DNA of 64,000 nucleotides. Origin: Dipteris shenzhenensis (Eukaryota; Polypodiophyta; Polypodiopsida; Gleicheniales). The notes under the pieces were generated by a model that was not told where the DNA came from, searched no databases, and worked only from the letters and a program-made list of their open reading frames with translations. Below are positions 22,573 through 33,640 of the stretch, piece after piece. The position numbers and the translations under genes were made by a program. The number at the start of each line of letters is the position of its first letter. The stretch's first letter is position 1. The stretch lies in NCBI GenBank assembly GCA_047967505.1, contig CM106541.1; one strand, given 5' to 3'.

Positions 22573-25500
22573 CTATTGTCTGTCCACCAACTCTGTCCTG
22601 GCGTCTTCCATGCTTGTTTTTTTCACACTCATTGCCTCGACCTCATTCCCTTCCTCCTGTATGTGAGCATCTGCAAAGATGTTGGACATCAAGACATAAG
22701 ATGCAGCATCCGTTTCATCCAATTGCACTACATGTTCAAAGGCCAGTCTTCCAAGCTCCACATTACCCCACTTTCGACAAGCACCCAACACGGTCTGCCA
22801 CACCCAAAGATCAGGACGGAAAGGCATCTTCCTCACCACGGCTAACACCTTGTCTAATTGGCCTGCACGGCCAAAGAGATCAACCATGCCACTGTGGTGC
22901 TCAATAGTTGGAGTGATGCCATAGTCTCTGCCCATGGCCTCAAAGTAATTATGGCCATTGTCCACTAGACCCACGTGACTGCAAACACTAAGGACAATAG
23001 AAAATGTGACGCCATTAGGCTTTATCTCTTCTCCTCTCATTCTTTCAAGCATATGGAAAACCATTTCACTTTCTCCATGCTGGGCATATCCTGCAATCAG
23101 TGCATTCCACGAGACCTCGTCTCGAACTGGCAGCTTATCAAATGCTTCCCGTGATTCTGCAAGTGAGCCACATTTGGCATAGATATCCACCAAGGTGTTG
23201 CCAACAGCAAGATGTCTTTCCAGCCCCATTCTGGTTGTCTCGGCATGCATTTCTCGGCCCTTGTCTATCGCTCCTATGGCGCCACAAGCTTTCAAGCTGC
23301 AAACAAATGTGACAGCATTTGGAGAGAGACCTTCCAGTTGCATCAGTTCAAAACAGTTGAGTGCTTCCTCACCAAACCCATGCTGAGCATGTCCTGCTAT
23401 CATAGCATTCCACGAGACCTCATCTCGACTTGGCAGCTTGTCAAATGCTTCCCGTGCTTCCACAAGCGAGCCACATTTTGCATACATATCCACCAAAGTG
23501 GTGCCAACAACAAGGTCTCTTTCCAGCCCCTTCCTCGCTATCTCAAAGTGTATTTCTCGGCCCTCGTCTAACGCCCGTATGCAGCCACAAGCTTTCAAGC
23601 TGCAAACAAATATGACAGCATGTGGAGGGAGACCATCCACTTGCATCTCTTTGAGACAGTTCAGCGCTTGCTCACCAAGCCCATAGTGGACATATCCTGC
23701 GATCATTGCATACCACGAGACCTCGTCTCGAACTGGCAGCAAATCAAATGCTTCCTGTGCTTCTGCAATTGAGCCACACTTGGCATACATATCCACCAAG
23801 GTGTTGCCAACAAAAAGATCTCTTTCCAGCCCTTTTCTGGCTATCTCAGCATACAATTCTCGGCCCTTGTCTATTGCTCCTATGCTGCCACAAGCCTTCA
23901 AGCTGCAAACAAATGCAACAGCATTTGGAAAGAGACCCTCCAGTTGCATCTGTTCGAGACACTTCAGTACATCCTCAGCAAGCCCATGATGGGCATAGCC
24001 TGCGATCAGTGCATTCCACGAGACCTCGTCTTGAACTGGCAGTATGCCAAACGCTTCTTGTGCTTCCACAAGCAAGCCACATTTGGCATACATATCCACC
24101 AAGGTGCTGCCAACAGTGAGATCTCTTTCCAGCCCCTTTCTGGCTATTTCGGAGTGTATTTCTCGGCCCTTGACTATTGCTCCTATGCTGCCACAAGCTT
24201 TCAGGCTGGAAACAAATGTAATGGCATTTGGAGGGAGACCCTCCAAGTGCATCTGTTCAAGACAGTGCAGCGCTTCCTCACCAAGACCATGCTGGGCATA
24301 TCCTGCAATTAGTGCATTCCATGAGACCCCATCTCGACCTGGCAGCTTCTCAAGCACTTCCCATGCTTCCACCATTGAGCCACATTTGGCATACATATCC
24401 ACCAAGGTGCTGCCAACAGCAAGATCACTTTCCAGTCCCTTTCTGGCCATCTCGGCGTGTATTCCTTGGCCCTTGTCTATTGCTCCTATGCAGCCACAAG
24501 CTTTCAGGCTGCAAACAAATGTTACAGCATTCGGAGAGAGACCCTCCAATTGCATCTGTTCAAGACAGTCCAGTGCTTCCTCACCATGCCCATGGTCCAC
24601 GTATCCTGCCATTAGCACATTCCATGAGACCTCATCTCGATTTAGCAGCTTGTCAAACACTTCCCATGCTTCAGCAACTGACCCACATTTGGCATACATA
24701 TCCACCAAGGTGTTGCCAACAGAAAGTTCTGTTTCCAGCCCCTTTCTTGCTATCTCAGCGCGTAGTTCTCGGCCCTTGTCTATCGCTCCTATGCTGCCGC
24801 AAGCTTTGAAGCTGCAAACAAATGTGACAGCATCTGGATAGAGACCCTCCAGTTGCATCTGTTCAAGACAGTTCAGCGCTTCCTCACCAAGCCCCTGCTC
24901 AGCATTCCCTGCGATTAGTGCGTTCCATGAGACCTCGTCTCGAACTGGCAGCTTGTCAAACGATTCCTGTGCTTCCACAAGTGAGCCACATTTGGCATAC
25001 ATATCCACCAAGATGTTGCCAACAAAAAGATCTGTTTCCAGCCCCTTTCTGGCTATTGTGGCATGTATTTCTCGGCCCCTGTCTATGACTCTTATGCTGC
25101 CACAAGCTTTTAAGCTGCAAACAAATGTGACAGCATCTGGAAAGAGACCCTCCAATTGCATCTGTTCTAGACAGTTCAGGGCTTCCTTACCAAGCCCATG
25201 TTGGGCATATCCTGTGATCATTGCATTCCACGAAACTTCATCTCGAACTGGCAGCTTGTCAAACACTTCCCATGCTTCCACAAGCGAGCCACATTTGGCA
25301 TACATATCCACCAAGATGTTGCCAACAAAAAGATCTCTTTCCAGGCCCTTTCTGGCTATGTCGGCGTGTATTTGTCGACCTCTTTCTGCATCTTTCAGCC
25401 TTGCACAAGCCTTCAGTACGCTGACAAAGGTATACTTGCTAGGAAGTACAAAATTCTCTTGCATTTTTTGGTAAAGGTAGAGGGCATGCTTTGAATCTCC

Positions 25501-25911
25501 GAATTCAATATAACCCCAGATGAGAGAATTCCAAGAGTACTCGTTCCTCTCAACCAACTTGTTAAAAACCTGCTGAGCGTCCCACATGCTTCCAACTTGC
25601 ACCAACATTGGGATGACGTAGTTCCCAAGAGATCGATGATCTTCCAGCCCATTTTTGCGCAGATAGGTATACAAGCGCTTTGTATACAGTAGATTTTTCT
25701 TTGTTCTGATTTTATGCAATATGCATGTAAGGTTATGGACCGAAGGCGGCTGGGGCCTTCCTTCCAAAGACGCGAGTGCCTCCTCTACGTCAAGCGTTTC
25801 GAAGCTACTCTTCACCTGCAGTCCTTGTGCATTGACCTTTACTCCAGCCTTTCGAGACGCCTCCACCAAGCCACGGTTTTGGGTGGATGCTTTGGGCTTT
25901 TTCTCTAGCAT
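22573..25911 (-). CDS. PLS-class pentatricopeptide-repeat protein, E subgroup, DYW lost
   Basis: A 1112-codon intronless frame. Residues 1-70 show no clear motif. From about residue 90 it is built of P-L-S triplets: one leading S motif, nine P and nine L motifs, and eight middle S motifs, then an S2-like motif and an E domain (about 1000-1100). Eight middle modules are almost exactly 101 residues and very alike (SLKACGSIGAIDKGREIHAE, LVDMYAKCGSLVEA, SWNALIAGYAQHG). Such proteins bind organellar RNA one base per motif and mostly act in C-to-U editing. By the two-residue code nearly all P and S motifs carry Asn at position 5 with Asp or Asn last, predicting a pyrimidine-rich target (inference). 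The frame shifts in a run of seven A (plus-strand T-run 22617-22623). One base fewer would open an E+ motif (WKTPGQSWW) for about 17 more residues; after that nothing DYW-like is visible. The start at 25911 is the first ATG after an in-frame TAA near 25990. A targeting peptide is not obvious. Confidence 0.85.
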   Translation of the reverse strand: MLEKKPKASTQNRGLVEASRKAGVKVNAQGLQVKSSFETLDVEEALASLEGRPQPPSVHNLTCILHKIRTKKNLLYTKRLYTYLRKNGLEDHRSLGNYVIPMLVQVGSMWDAQQVFNKLVERNEYSWNSLIWGYIEFGDSKHALYLYQKMQENFVLPSKYTFVSVLKACARLKDAERGRQIHADIARKGLERDLFVGNILVDMYAKCGSLVEAWEVFDKLPVRDEVSWNAMITGYAQHGLGKEALNCLEQMQLEGLFPDAVTFVCSLKACGSIRVIDRGREIHATIARKGLETDLFVGNILVDMYAKCGSLVEAQESFDKLPVRDEVSWNALIAGNAEQGLGEEALNCLEQMQLEGLYPDAVTFVCSFKACGSIGAIDKGRELRAEIARKGLETELSVGNTLVDMYAKCGSVAEAWEVFDKLLNRDEVSWNVLMAGYVDHGHGEEALDCLEQMQLEGLSPNAVTFVCSLKACGCIGAIDKGQGIHAEMARKGLESDLAVGSTLVDMYAKCGSMVEAWEVLEKLPGRDGVSWNALIAGYAQHGLGEEALHCLEQMHLEGLPPNAITFVSSLKACGSIGAIVKGREIHSEIARKGLERDLTVGSTLVDMYAKCGLLVEAQEAFGILPVQDEVSWNALIAGYAHHGLAEDVLKCLEQMQLEGLFPNAVAFVCSLKACGSIGAIDKGRELYAEIARKGLERDLFVGNTLVDMYAKCGSIAEAQEAFDLLPVRDEVSWYAMIAGYVHYGLGEQALNCLKEMQVDGLPPHAVIFVCSLKACGCIRALDEGREIHFEIARKGLERDLVVGTTLVDMYAKCGSLVEAREAFDKLPSRDEVSWNAMIAGHAQHGFGEEALNCFELMQLEGLSPNAVTFVCSLKACGAIGAIDKGREMHAETTRMGLERHLAVGNTLVDIYAKCGSLAESREAFDKLPVRDEVSWNALIAGYAQHGESEMVFHMLERMRGEEIKPNGVTFSIVLSVCSHVGLVDNGHNYFEAMGRDYGITPTIEHHSGMVDLFGRAGQLDKVLAVVRKMPFRPDLWVWQTVLGACRKWGNVELGRLAFEHVVQLDETDAASYVLMSNIFADAHIQEEGNEVEAMSVKKTSMEDARTELVDRQ
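22990..25420 (-). repeat. 303-bp tandem repeat array inside the PPR gene
   Basis: On the plus strand TGCATTCCACGAGACC or close variants recur at 23101, 23404, 23707, 24010, 24313, 24616, 24919 and 25222, exactly 303 bases apart. The period corresponds to one 101-residue P-L-S triplet. The unvarying spacing and close similarity imply amplification by unequal crossing-over or ongoing gene conversion. The region is prone to assembly collapse. Confidence 0.9.
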
Positions 25912-26600
25912 GTCTGTAGAATTGTACCCGTCTATCCATGGTGACTCCTTATGCTTGAGGTCTGGAAATCTTGGGCTTTTCTGTCGTTAAGATTCACAAG
26001 AGGCTCGTCACACTAGCCAATCTACAAATTCCCCTGCGCAAATCAATCAGCTCAGATTCGTCGCACGCTTACTTTGCTCTCTCGATCGTCCCGATCCGCG
26101 AAGTACTCCTTCCGTAAGCGCTCTGTCCCTGTAATACCTGCGCGGCATGAAGACCCATATGAAGGCGAAGGAAAAAAAGCAGACCGAGGCAAAAATACAG
26201 TGAAGGAAAGCAGTACCTGAATGCCAAAACTTCTCCACCGCCGGTGCACTGTCGTCTGGGAAAGCCGTCGGAGAGTGAGGGCTTGATTGCCTGCGCAGAT
26301 GAACTGCCAACCAGTAGAATTGTGGGTCTTCGCTACAAAGAAACCCCGGGCCATGTACCTGAGCGACGATAAGGCTGCGTGGTTTCGTTGTGGTTACCTC
26401 AAACGTATGACAAGGATCTCTGCATCCTCCTGTATAGAGTAGGTTCATCATCTTCGTGAGAAGAAAAGAAGGGAGTCGCACATTCAACAAATTACTAAAT
26501 TTTTGGTTTTTCAGAACTTCCACTCACTAGATTTGCTGCAGGTTTTCCATTTTGGAGCACTTAACTACTACTATTTTATCAATTCTTTAAGGAAACAAGG
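25912..26600 (-). promoter_or_regulatory. Upstream region of the PPR gene (5' UTR/promoter candidate)
   Basis: Upstream of the PPR start the frame is open for about 25 codons without ATG, back to a TAA near 25990. A separate 158-codon frame (26047-26523) has no recognisable domain and is probably chance or leader. On the minus strand CAG|GTACTG near 26210-26220 and GCGCAG|GTATT near 26135 could be donor and acceptor of a short leader intron; this is speculative. I see no strong TATA box. Confidence 0.3.
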
Positions 26601-26680
26601 TGAATGATACTCAATCATTTAGGAGAGAGAGAGAAGGGGCGTGTGGGTAAAAAAGTGGAGATCGTGCGTAGATATAGAAG

Positions 26681-26683
<3 letters not shown>

Positions 26684-26717
<34 letters not shown>
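26684..26717. repeat. GA microsatellite
   Basis: A pure AG/GA run of about 34 bases. Confidence 0.95.
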
Positions 26718-26719
<2 letters not shown>

Positions 26720-27116
26720 CACCACTTTAAAGTTTGCATTCAAGTCCAATGAAGAAGAGCCAATAGGAAAAATGCACTTCCAAAAATTCAAGAAATGCCT
26801 GATTTCAGCTTTGCCAAAATCACACCGATGCTAAGGCTACCTTGAGGGCAGACCAAAAGAGAACGAGTAAAATAGTGGACATGAGACTTTACATAGGGTC
26901 CTCCCATCCTCCGTGCAAGTGTCACGGGTGGTGATTTATTATTGATTTTGTGATGTCCATATTTTGGAAGCTGAAGTCCACAACAAATACATGAATAAGG
27001 TGATACAAATAGGACCCCCCAGCGAGAGTTTTGTCGCAATTAATTAAAGGGCGCAGGGCGATTAATCAAGGCTGCGCGGCGCTGGGTGAGGCTTCTGGAA
27101 GAAGCCTGTGGCTTCC

Positions 27117-27420
27117 ACATCTAGAAGCTTCCAGCCTGAGCATTATAGCCTGAGCATTATAAAAGAAGGGGAGCATAGAGTGCAGAAGTGCAAGCAGGGG
27201 GGCTGTGAAGCCCTCCCCAATACAACTAGGAAGAAACGGGAGGAAGGGGGAGAGAGGGAGCAGAGGGAGTGAAGGAGGTAAAGAGGGGGGGAAGTGAGGG
27301 AGCGGATAGAGGGGTAGGGAGAAGGGGGAGAGAGAGGAAGGGAGAGAGAGAGAGAGGCAGCGTGAGCGTGAGAGTAGGTGAGCGTAGGTAATTAATTAGC
27401 TAGCTTAGGTTAATATAAAC
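27117..27420 (+). promoter_or_regulatory. TATA-containing segment with purine-rich tract
   Basis: A short duplication (CCTGAGCATTATA twice, about 27136-27163) leads into TATAAAAG at 27158-27165, then an AG-rich tract from 27230 to 27370. It looks like a promoter or LTR core, yet no gene follows and no LTR partner was found. Confidence 0.35.
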
Positions 27421-27490
27421 ACCGAGAATATTAGCGCCGAGGATAAGTCTCGCGAATGGATAAGAAACTAGCATACTACCAGAATGTCAA

Positions 27491-27757
27491 TAGTCGTAAT
27501 CATAGTCGAACGTCGAGAGACAATATCCCAAAAACTTGTCAATGTGACCCTGAGAGGATCTACGTGTGTCCTTGAGTGGGATGAATTTAACATTCTCAGA
27601 TCGTTCAGTAGACTCTGGACAGTAGTCGTAATCATAGTCGAACGACAAGAGACAATATCCCAAAAACTTGTCAATGTGACCATGATAGGATCTATGTGTG
27701 TCCTTGAGTGGGATGATTCCAACATTCTCAGATCTTTAGTAGATTCTGGAGAGCACA
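27491..27757. repeat. Tandem duplication, period 132
   Basis: TAGTCGTAATCATAGTCGAACG begins both copies (27491 and 27623). They share AGAGACAATATCCCAAAAAC and GTCCTTGAGTGGGATGA, with about ten differences. Open frames on both strands through it have no motif and are repeat-derived. Confidence 0.9.
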
Positions 27758-27999
27758 AAATAACAACTATCATTAGAGGAAGTCCAAAGTAGAGCATATA
27801 ACATTCTCACTCTCCACTTAGCCAGTGTTACATGCCTCTCCAACCTCGAAAAAATGGGAGTTTGATCATTATAGTAAGTCGAGCATTTAGGCCTATGAGA
27901 GTACAGCACAAGGTCATCATGAGGCTCTCTAAAGCTTAACATGCTAAGGCTATGCCATGCTAGACTTCATCTCTTCAAGGCCCTTGCTACGCTTATGTG

Positions 28000-28560
28000 G
28001 TAGCACCTGCTTAAACACAAATCCATCTTGGTTGCTTGTAGATGCTTAACACGAAATCCTAGAGGCTAGGCAATGCTTTGTGGAAAATCTACTCAACATG
28101 CCAACAACTGCATAGCTAATGTTTGGTTGTGTGTTGCATAAATAAATGAGATCCCTCATGAGCCTTCTGTACATAGACTTGTCCGCCAATGAAGAAGAAT
28201 TTTCTTTTGAGACCTTTGCATCAACCTTCATAGGGGTGCCCACCGCTTTGTATTCAGACATTTTGAATGCCTTCGTAATCTCACTAGCATGATTTTGCTA
28301 TGAGATGAAGATGTGATTTGTCTCCTACCAAACCTCAATTCCCATGCAGAAATGGATAAGCCCAAGTTCTATCATCTCAAACTCTTTGCTCAACATCTCT
28401 TGCATCTGAGGGATCTTGACTTCACAGCTCTTTGTGATGATAAGGTCATCCACATAAAGGACAATCACCGTATACTTGTCGCTTTTTTGTTGAAGTAAAA
28501 TATTATTTTATAGTATATCAGCACAAGGTATAAAACTTCACTTTCACATGTTATTCCTCT
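28000..28560 (-). pseudogene. copia RT C-terminal fragment (element B family)
   Basis: The minus strand reads YTVIVLYVDDLIIT near 28440-28480 (intact YVDD) and, in another frame at 28046-28261, SEYKAVGTPMKVDAKVSKE followed by YRRLM-DLIYLCNTQPNISYA. This matches the RT/RNase H junction of the 60-61.9 kb element closely enough to place it in the same family. It is frame-broken between the two blocks and ends before RNase H. The stretch 28560-29540 shows no further clear domain. Confidence 0.6.
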
Positions 28561-29560
28561 TAAAAGATACAAGCCTCGAAATGCTTAATGACCTTTCTTG
28601 ACTCTCTTTTTCTTCTTGACACATCCTTGTAGGCTGAAAGCAACCACAAGCTATTTGACAAGGACCCTAGCAAGCGGGCTTTTGATTATACCGACTTGTT
28701 TTACAAAGATGTTTATTGTTGCCATTATTTCCGTGTCCATACAACCAACACCATCAAGCACGATTGTTGTCACATCTTGGTCAAGAGGCTCTCCCTCTTT
28801 GTCTTGTGCGAGATCCATTGGATGGACTTGCTCATTATCTAAACTCCTAGTTTTTCACATGTCCTTCTCAATAGAGAACACATCATAAGCAGCTAGCTCT
28901 TCCTCAGATAATTTCCCCTTTGAAAGTGTCATCCTTGGTTCAGAATCACTTGGCATGTCATCTAGATGTTAAAGCACACTTATGAATGAGAAAGATTATG
29001 AGCTCGCTCACCTTGAACCATCGATTCATCCTTCACTGCTTCTTTCTCTAATTTGGAATCACCTATAGTTTTGAATTGTTGTTCTTTTAATTTGTCTTCA
29101 CATTGCCTTGCTCAAAAGTACTTATGGGATTCGGACCGGAAGCCTCTGCATTGATATTGCATTGTTTTTGTATTGGCACCTTCCATTCATATGAATTAGG
29201 AATACTTTTTCTAAAATGTAGAGGGTGGGATAGTGGCCCCTTGAGTAGATCTTGTTTTGATAGGACGCTCTTTAACTATGTTTACTAATAGACCACATAA
29301 AAAGCAGAAGTTTGGAAGATTGTTATATATAAGAGTCCAACTCTTGGATAGGGCAAGGACTTGGAATAAATCAAGAGCTTTCCTGGTAGCTCCTTTTCCA
29401 GGTCCATCAAAACACAAACCTATGGATGGACCCTTGGATTGATGAACTGCTCTTTTCCAACTCTTAGGATCCTACCCAAACTTGAACATAGATTCTCAAC
29501 CCAATGATAGAAAGTTGCTCGGTCAAAAGTAGACAAACAGTTTTGGTAGTAGACTTCATA

Positions 29561-30157
29561 ATGGTGGTGAGCCAACCATTTTTGTTCTAGACAATGAAAT
29601 CCTATGCGAATTTGTGTATTGGATGGAAACACATGCATTTATTGGGTTCCTACCTAGTCCATACCCACCAGTCTTTATCTTGAAAACCAAGTTAAAAAGG
29701 GTGTTGGATACTAAAATCTGTTAGATTTCTTTGCAAGAGATACATGCATTCTTTAATTTGACAAATGAGAAATGGCTTTGGTAGTAAATAGACACTCCCT
29801 ATGGTTCCAAACAAACCACTCCCTCTAGCAAAATTCCAACAAACTAGAGGGAGTGGCTCTTTATTACCAAAGAGTCACTCCCTCTGTGTCTTGGAAACAG
29901 TTTGTATGAAATCTACTAGAGGGAGTGGTTTGTTCAAAATGAGAGGGAGTCAATCTTTACTACAAAATCCATTTTTGGTTTGTCAAATAAAACATAAATG
30001 TGTCCCTTGTGAAGAATCTGACAATTTTCAAGATAAAGGGCTAGTGGGCACGGACAAAGTAGGAACCCAATAAGTGCATGTGCTTCCATCCAATACACAA
30101 AATTTAGTAGGATTTCCTCATCTAGAACAGCAATGGTTGGCTCACCATTACCAGGTT
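29561..30157. repeat. ~600-bp long inverted repeat (hairpin)
   Basis: The left arm (about 29561-29865) and right arm (about 29868-30157) are reverse complements apart from scattered differences, meeting near CTCTTTATTACCAAAGAG (29858-29875). Shared segments include GGTGAGCCAACCAT, TTTGTGTATTGGATGGAA, TTATTGGGTTCCTAC, CTTTATCTTGAAAA and CACTCCCTCTAG. Read inward from either end both arms encode the same peptide fragment: GEPTI-VLD-EIL then FVYWME-HA-IGFL. Confidence 0.7.
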
Positions 30158-30709
30158 CCCTTGACTTGGCAATAGATTGGTCATGGCCATTTTCTTCTAT
30201 TGCGATTGGCAACCCTTGATATTGCATTTGAAATCTTCCAGTATTTGGTTTTGACCCAACTACAAGAGTAACTACAACAGCTTGATTATGAGAATTTGTT
30301 ACTATTGCACACGACAGTGCTACATGTTCTTATTGAGCTTTGCAGAAGCTTTGCTAGCATTTTGTGTTGAACTAGGCTGAGAAAGAAATGATTGAAGTGG
30401 AGGAAAAATAACCTATTTTTTGAGCATTTTGAGCAGAGCCAACATAGAAAGCTTGTTTTGCTTGGGGTTCAAGTGTTGTGAACAAATGGTGTGAACTAGA
30501 AAAAAACTAGTTTGAGTAGTTACTAGAGGTGGTGAAACAAAAATTGTGTGATGCTTGCAATGTACTAGTGTAAGAGTGTTGTGTGGAGCCATCCAAAAAG
30601 GGAGAAGCTCAAATGCATGGAAGGGAAGTGGAGTACAGACTAGCAATAGGTGGAAATATGGAGTCTTGCACACAAATCTCAAAAGACAAAGGAGAGAAAG
30701 GGGAACAAC

Positions 30710-31310
30710 CAAATGTAACAAAGAGAAGCGTACCAAGAATGGCAAAGTTTGAAGGCAATAGCTCAAATGGGGCAGGAGGCAGGAAAAAGGGGGGAAGGTC
30801 CAATCCCAAAGCAGGGAGAATGAATGAAAAATAGGGACCAAAGGAAAGTGGGAAGGGAGGGGACTCAAGCGGCACCTCTACTAGCTCCTCCATTATTTTC
30901 ACGTCCCATATACTTCCTTTTCTCAACAAAATCATATAAATAAGCACTCTTATGCACCATGCATATAAAGTAGCACTCTTATGCACCATGCATGCAATGA
31001 AAAATTAAAATGATAAAATGCACGAAAAAATGGAACAAAGGCAAGCATACTAAGAATGGCTAAGCTCAAAGGCAATAGCTTAAATGGGGTAGGAGGTAGG
31101 AAAAGGGGGGACAATCCAATTCCAAAGGAGGGAGAATCAATGAAAAATAGGGATAGGAGGAAAGTGGGAGGGGAGGGGGACTTAGGCGGCACCTCTACTA
31201 GCTGCTCCATCATATTCACCTCCCATATACTTCCATTTCTCAACAAAATCATAAAAATAAGCACTCTTATGCCCGATGCATATAAATTAGCCCTCTTATG
31301 CACTGTGCTT
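30710..31310. repeat. Tandem duplication, period about 318
   Basis: CCAAGAATGGCAAAG at 30731 and CTAAGAATGGCTAAG at 31049 begin two copies sharing GGCAATAGCT-AAATGGG, GGCGGCACCTCTACTAGCT and CCCATATACTTCC. Inside, ATAAGCACTCTTATGC is repeated again in short order. The two minus-strand frames (30609-30989, 30950-31303) mirror each other because of it. 31310-32030 holds nothing I recognise. Confidence 0.85.
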
Positions 31311-32035
31311 GACCCATAGGGGGGCTTATGGTAAAACTAGTATTCACAAAGTGTCAATCCACTGGTACCATGCATGCCCACGAAGAGCCTTCTTGAGTCT
31401 ATAGAATTTGCCTGATCTAGAGATCTCAAAACCTTGTGGCTATTCCATGTACACCTCCTCCTTGATATTTCCATTCAAAGAGGATCCTCAATGACTGGAT
31501 AGTTCTTACTATCCAAAATTAGCTTCACCCACTTAGGTAATGGCATTTTCCTTCATGGTTCTCTAGGCTCATGACATCTCAATCTTCTTTATCAATCAAT
31601 GTCCTATACACCTTGAGGGCATCTAGGCTTGCTACTAGTGGTTGTGTTAGATGTGTATTTAGGCTTTGTCTACTAGTGGTTCTATAAGATCACGACATCT
31701 TTGTCTTAATATTCTATATCAATCAAAATACTATCCACCTTGAGGGCATTTAGGTTTGCTACTTGTGGTTGTGTTTACTGTGGATAGAGATATAGGGGTT
31801 TTTTGGAGAGGACACCTCCTTCTTCAATTGATGTGGCTACTCTATGGACACCACATCTCATATCACCATGATGTTCCTTTTTGTAGGGTCTTAAAGGCTC
31901 TAGCCCTTTACCCATTGACTCCATCCTAGTATGATACAAAGCATGAAGTGCAGCCAGCATCTCCTTCTCATAAATCTATAAATGTAACTCAACTGGCTAT
32001 AAAATGTGACTCTCATAAACTATAGGATGCCCATC

Positions 32036-33640
32036 CTATGTGAGGACATATCTAATACCATTTTTACCACAAGCATCTGCATGCACATGAAAAGACTTCC
32101 TCAAGTCAGGCAAAATCAACACCAGATCTGTTGTAAGCTTGCGCTTCATCAGCTCGTCAAAAGATTCATTCTCCACTTGTATCCAGTGGAAACGTCTTTC
32201 CTTCTTGAAAAGTGCATGCATAGGGGCTGCAATTTCTGCAAAGTGATGGACAAAACGATAGTATTGGGAATACAAACCCAAGAAACTATGAACCACATGC
32301 AAATTCTTTGGTTGTGGCCAACTCCGTATTGCTTCCACTTTAGCTAGTTTTGTTGTGGTGTATAGGGAGCAAGATTCTACCAATTGATTCCATGCCTTTT
32401 GCACAAAGAAAACTTTGAGGTCATGAATGATGATAGCTACAACAAGCAACAAGTCCCTCTTGATGTCTTTCACATATAAGACATCTGAAACTTCTTAGTA
32501 ACTCCATTATACATGAAAGAAATAGTACATGTGCCTTTGGATGGGAATTTTGCACCAAATTTATTGCTACAAGGATGTCCCTACAAGTTGTACGGAGGTG
32601 TATCAATCTTCATGACTAGTCATGTATTAATGAGAAGCTCCACAGTTGATGATCCACAAATTAGTTAACCCCAAAAAGATGGATTAACTTTTCATAGATT
32701 TCTTATATAGCCATGAACATCTCGAGCGTAGTATGAGTACTATGAATAGACTCCTTATATGGATTTAATGTACCATTCTTCTTATCTGCAGCCTTCTTTC
32801 TTCTCCAACCTTCTTTCTACACTGATTTGAATGTGTTTGCTTTTGTTGCAATACAAGCATTTTCCTTTCTCTTATCCTTTAAAGAAGAGGGGTTACTAGA
32901 GTCCTTACCCTTTCCTTTCTTTGAGCTCGAAAAAAGTTGAATATTTTCACTGGTGACTATAATACCAATTGCACACCTCTGATCTCATAGGTTCTTTACC
33001 CTTGTGATGGACTAGTTTGTTGCTTCAGTTTCTCTTACCCAAGGTGATTCTCCAAATTTTGGATCCTCATCTAATTCGTGATCTCATAGTGGTATACTTC
33101 CATGTAATTATAGGGACATGTTGAATCAGAGTCACAAAATAATAATCAACAGTGGTAATAGATCCTCATCTAATTCATGTTCTCGTACTGGTTCTTGAGG
33201 TCCATCCATGCATGTGTAGCTATACATACATATTGAATTAGAGTCGTAACAGAATCATTGGCACGGTAACAATGGAACACGGTGTACCTATATCTATTCT
33301 ATTCCATGACAAGATCTCAATAGCCATTGTTACAATTATCCTTGTTGCATTGATAGGACACAATTTTGCAACTAGCATCACATCCACTCTAGTTGCACCT
33401 CCCATAGCTTTGATGAACTCAAAAAAACCTTCATCTTAAAGATCTAGAGACTGTAGCACATAGGTTTCTTTTAGAGACTAATAGTGGGGGTCACGATTTT
33501 TGTGTGTTCTGAGCCATATCTCTAAATCTACTCACAAATAGAAAAAAATTGCCAACACTTTGTGTGTAGAGGCAAGCTCTAATACCATGTAATAAAATAT
33601 AACTTCTATGTATAACATAGACGACAAGATCTTACTTTTT
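32036..33640 (-). pseudogene. Chimera: element B-like copia 5' part joined to gypsy RNase H
   Basis: A degraded PBS (rc TGGTATTAGAG) lies at 33575-33587, followed outward by a short LTR remnant to about 33640 resembling the LTR at 47058. Inward are copia gag and protease traces parallel to 45.9-47.0 kb (e.g. the CAGAGTCCTTACC-like stretch at 32900). At 32473 the frame reads KDIKRDLLLVVAIIIHDLKV (copia pre-integrase). Then an alternate frame gives PYTPQQN (copia integrase), implying an internal deletion. From about 32350 it changes to KVEAIRSWPQPKNLHVVHSF, LGLYSQYYRFVHHFAE and HVHADACGK, the gypsy RT-RNase H connection. It is thus a fusion of two superfamilies. Confidence 0.6.

Noticed and set aside
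23706-24841. Long plus-strand frames of 137-265 codons opposite the PPR gene
   Set aside because: They are antisense shadows that repeat with the 303-base period. The minus-strand frame has clear PPR motifs.
26047-26523. 158-codon minus-strand frame upstream of the PPR gene
   Set aside because: No domain, no similarity to its surroundings, and no evidence that it is spliced to the PPR gene; treated as leader or chance frame.
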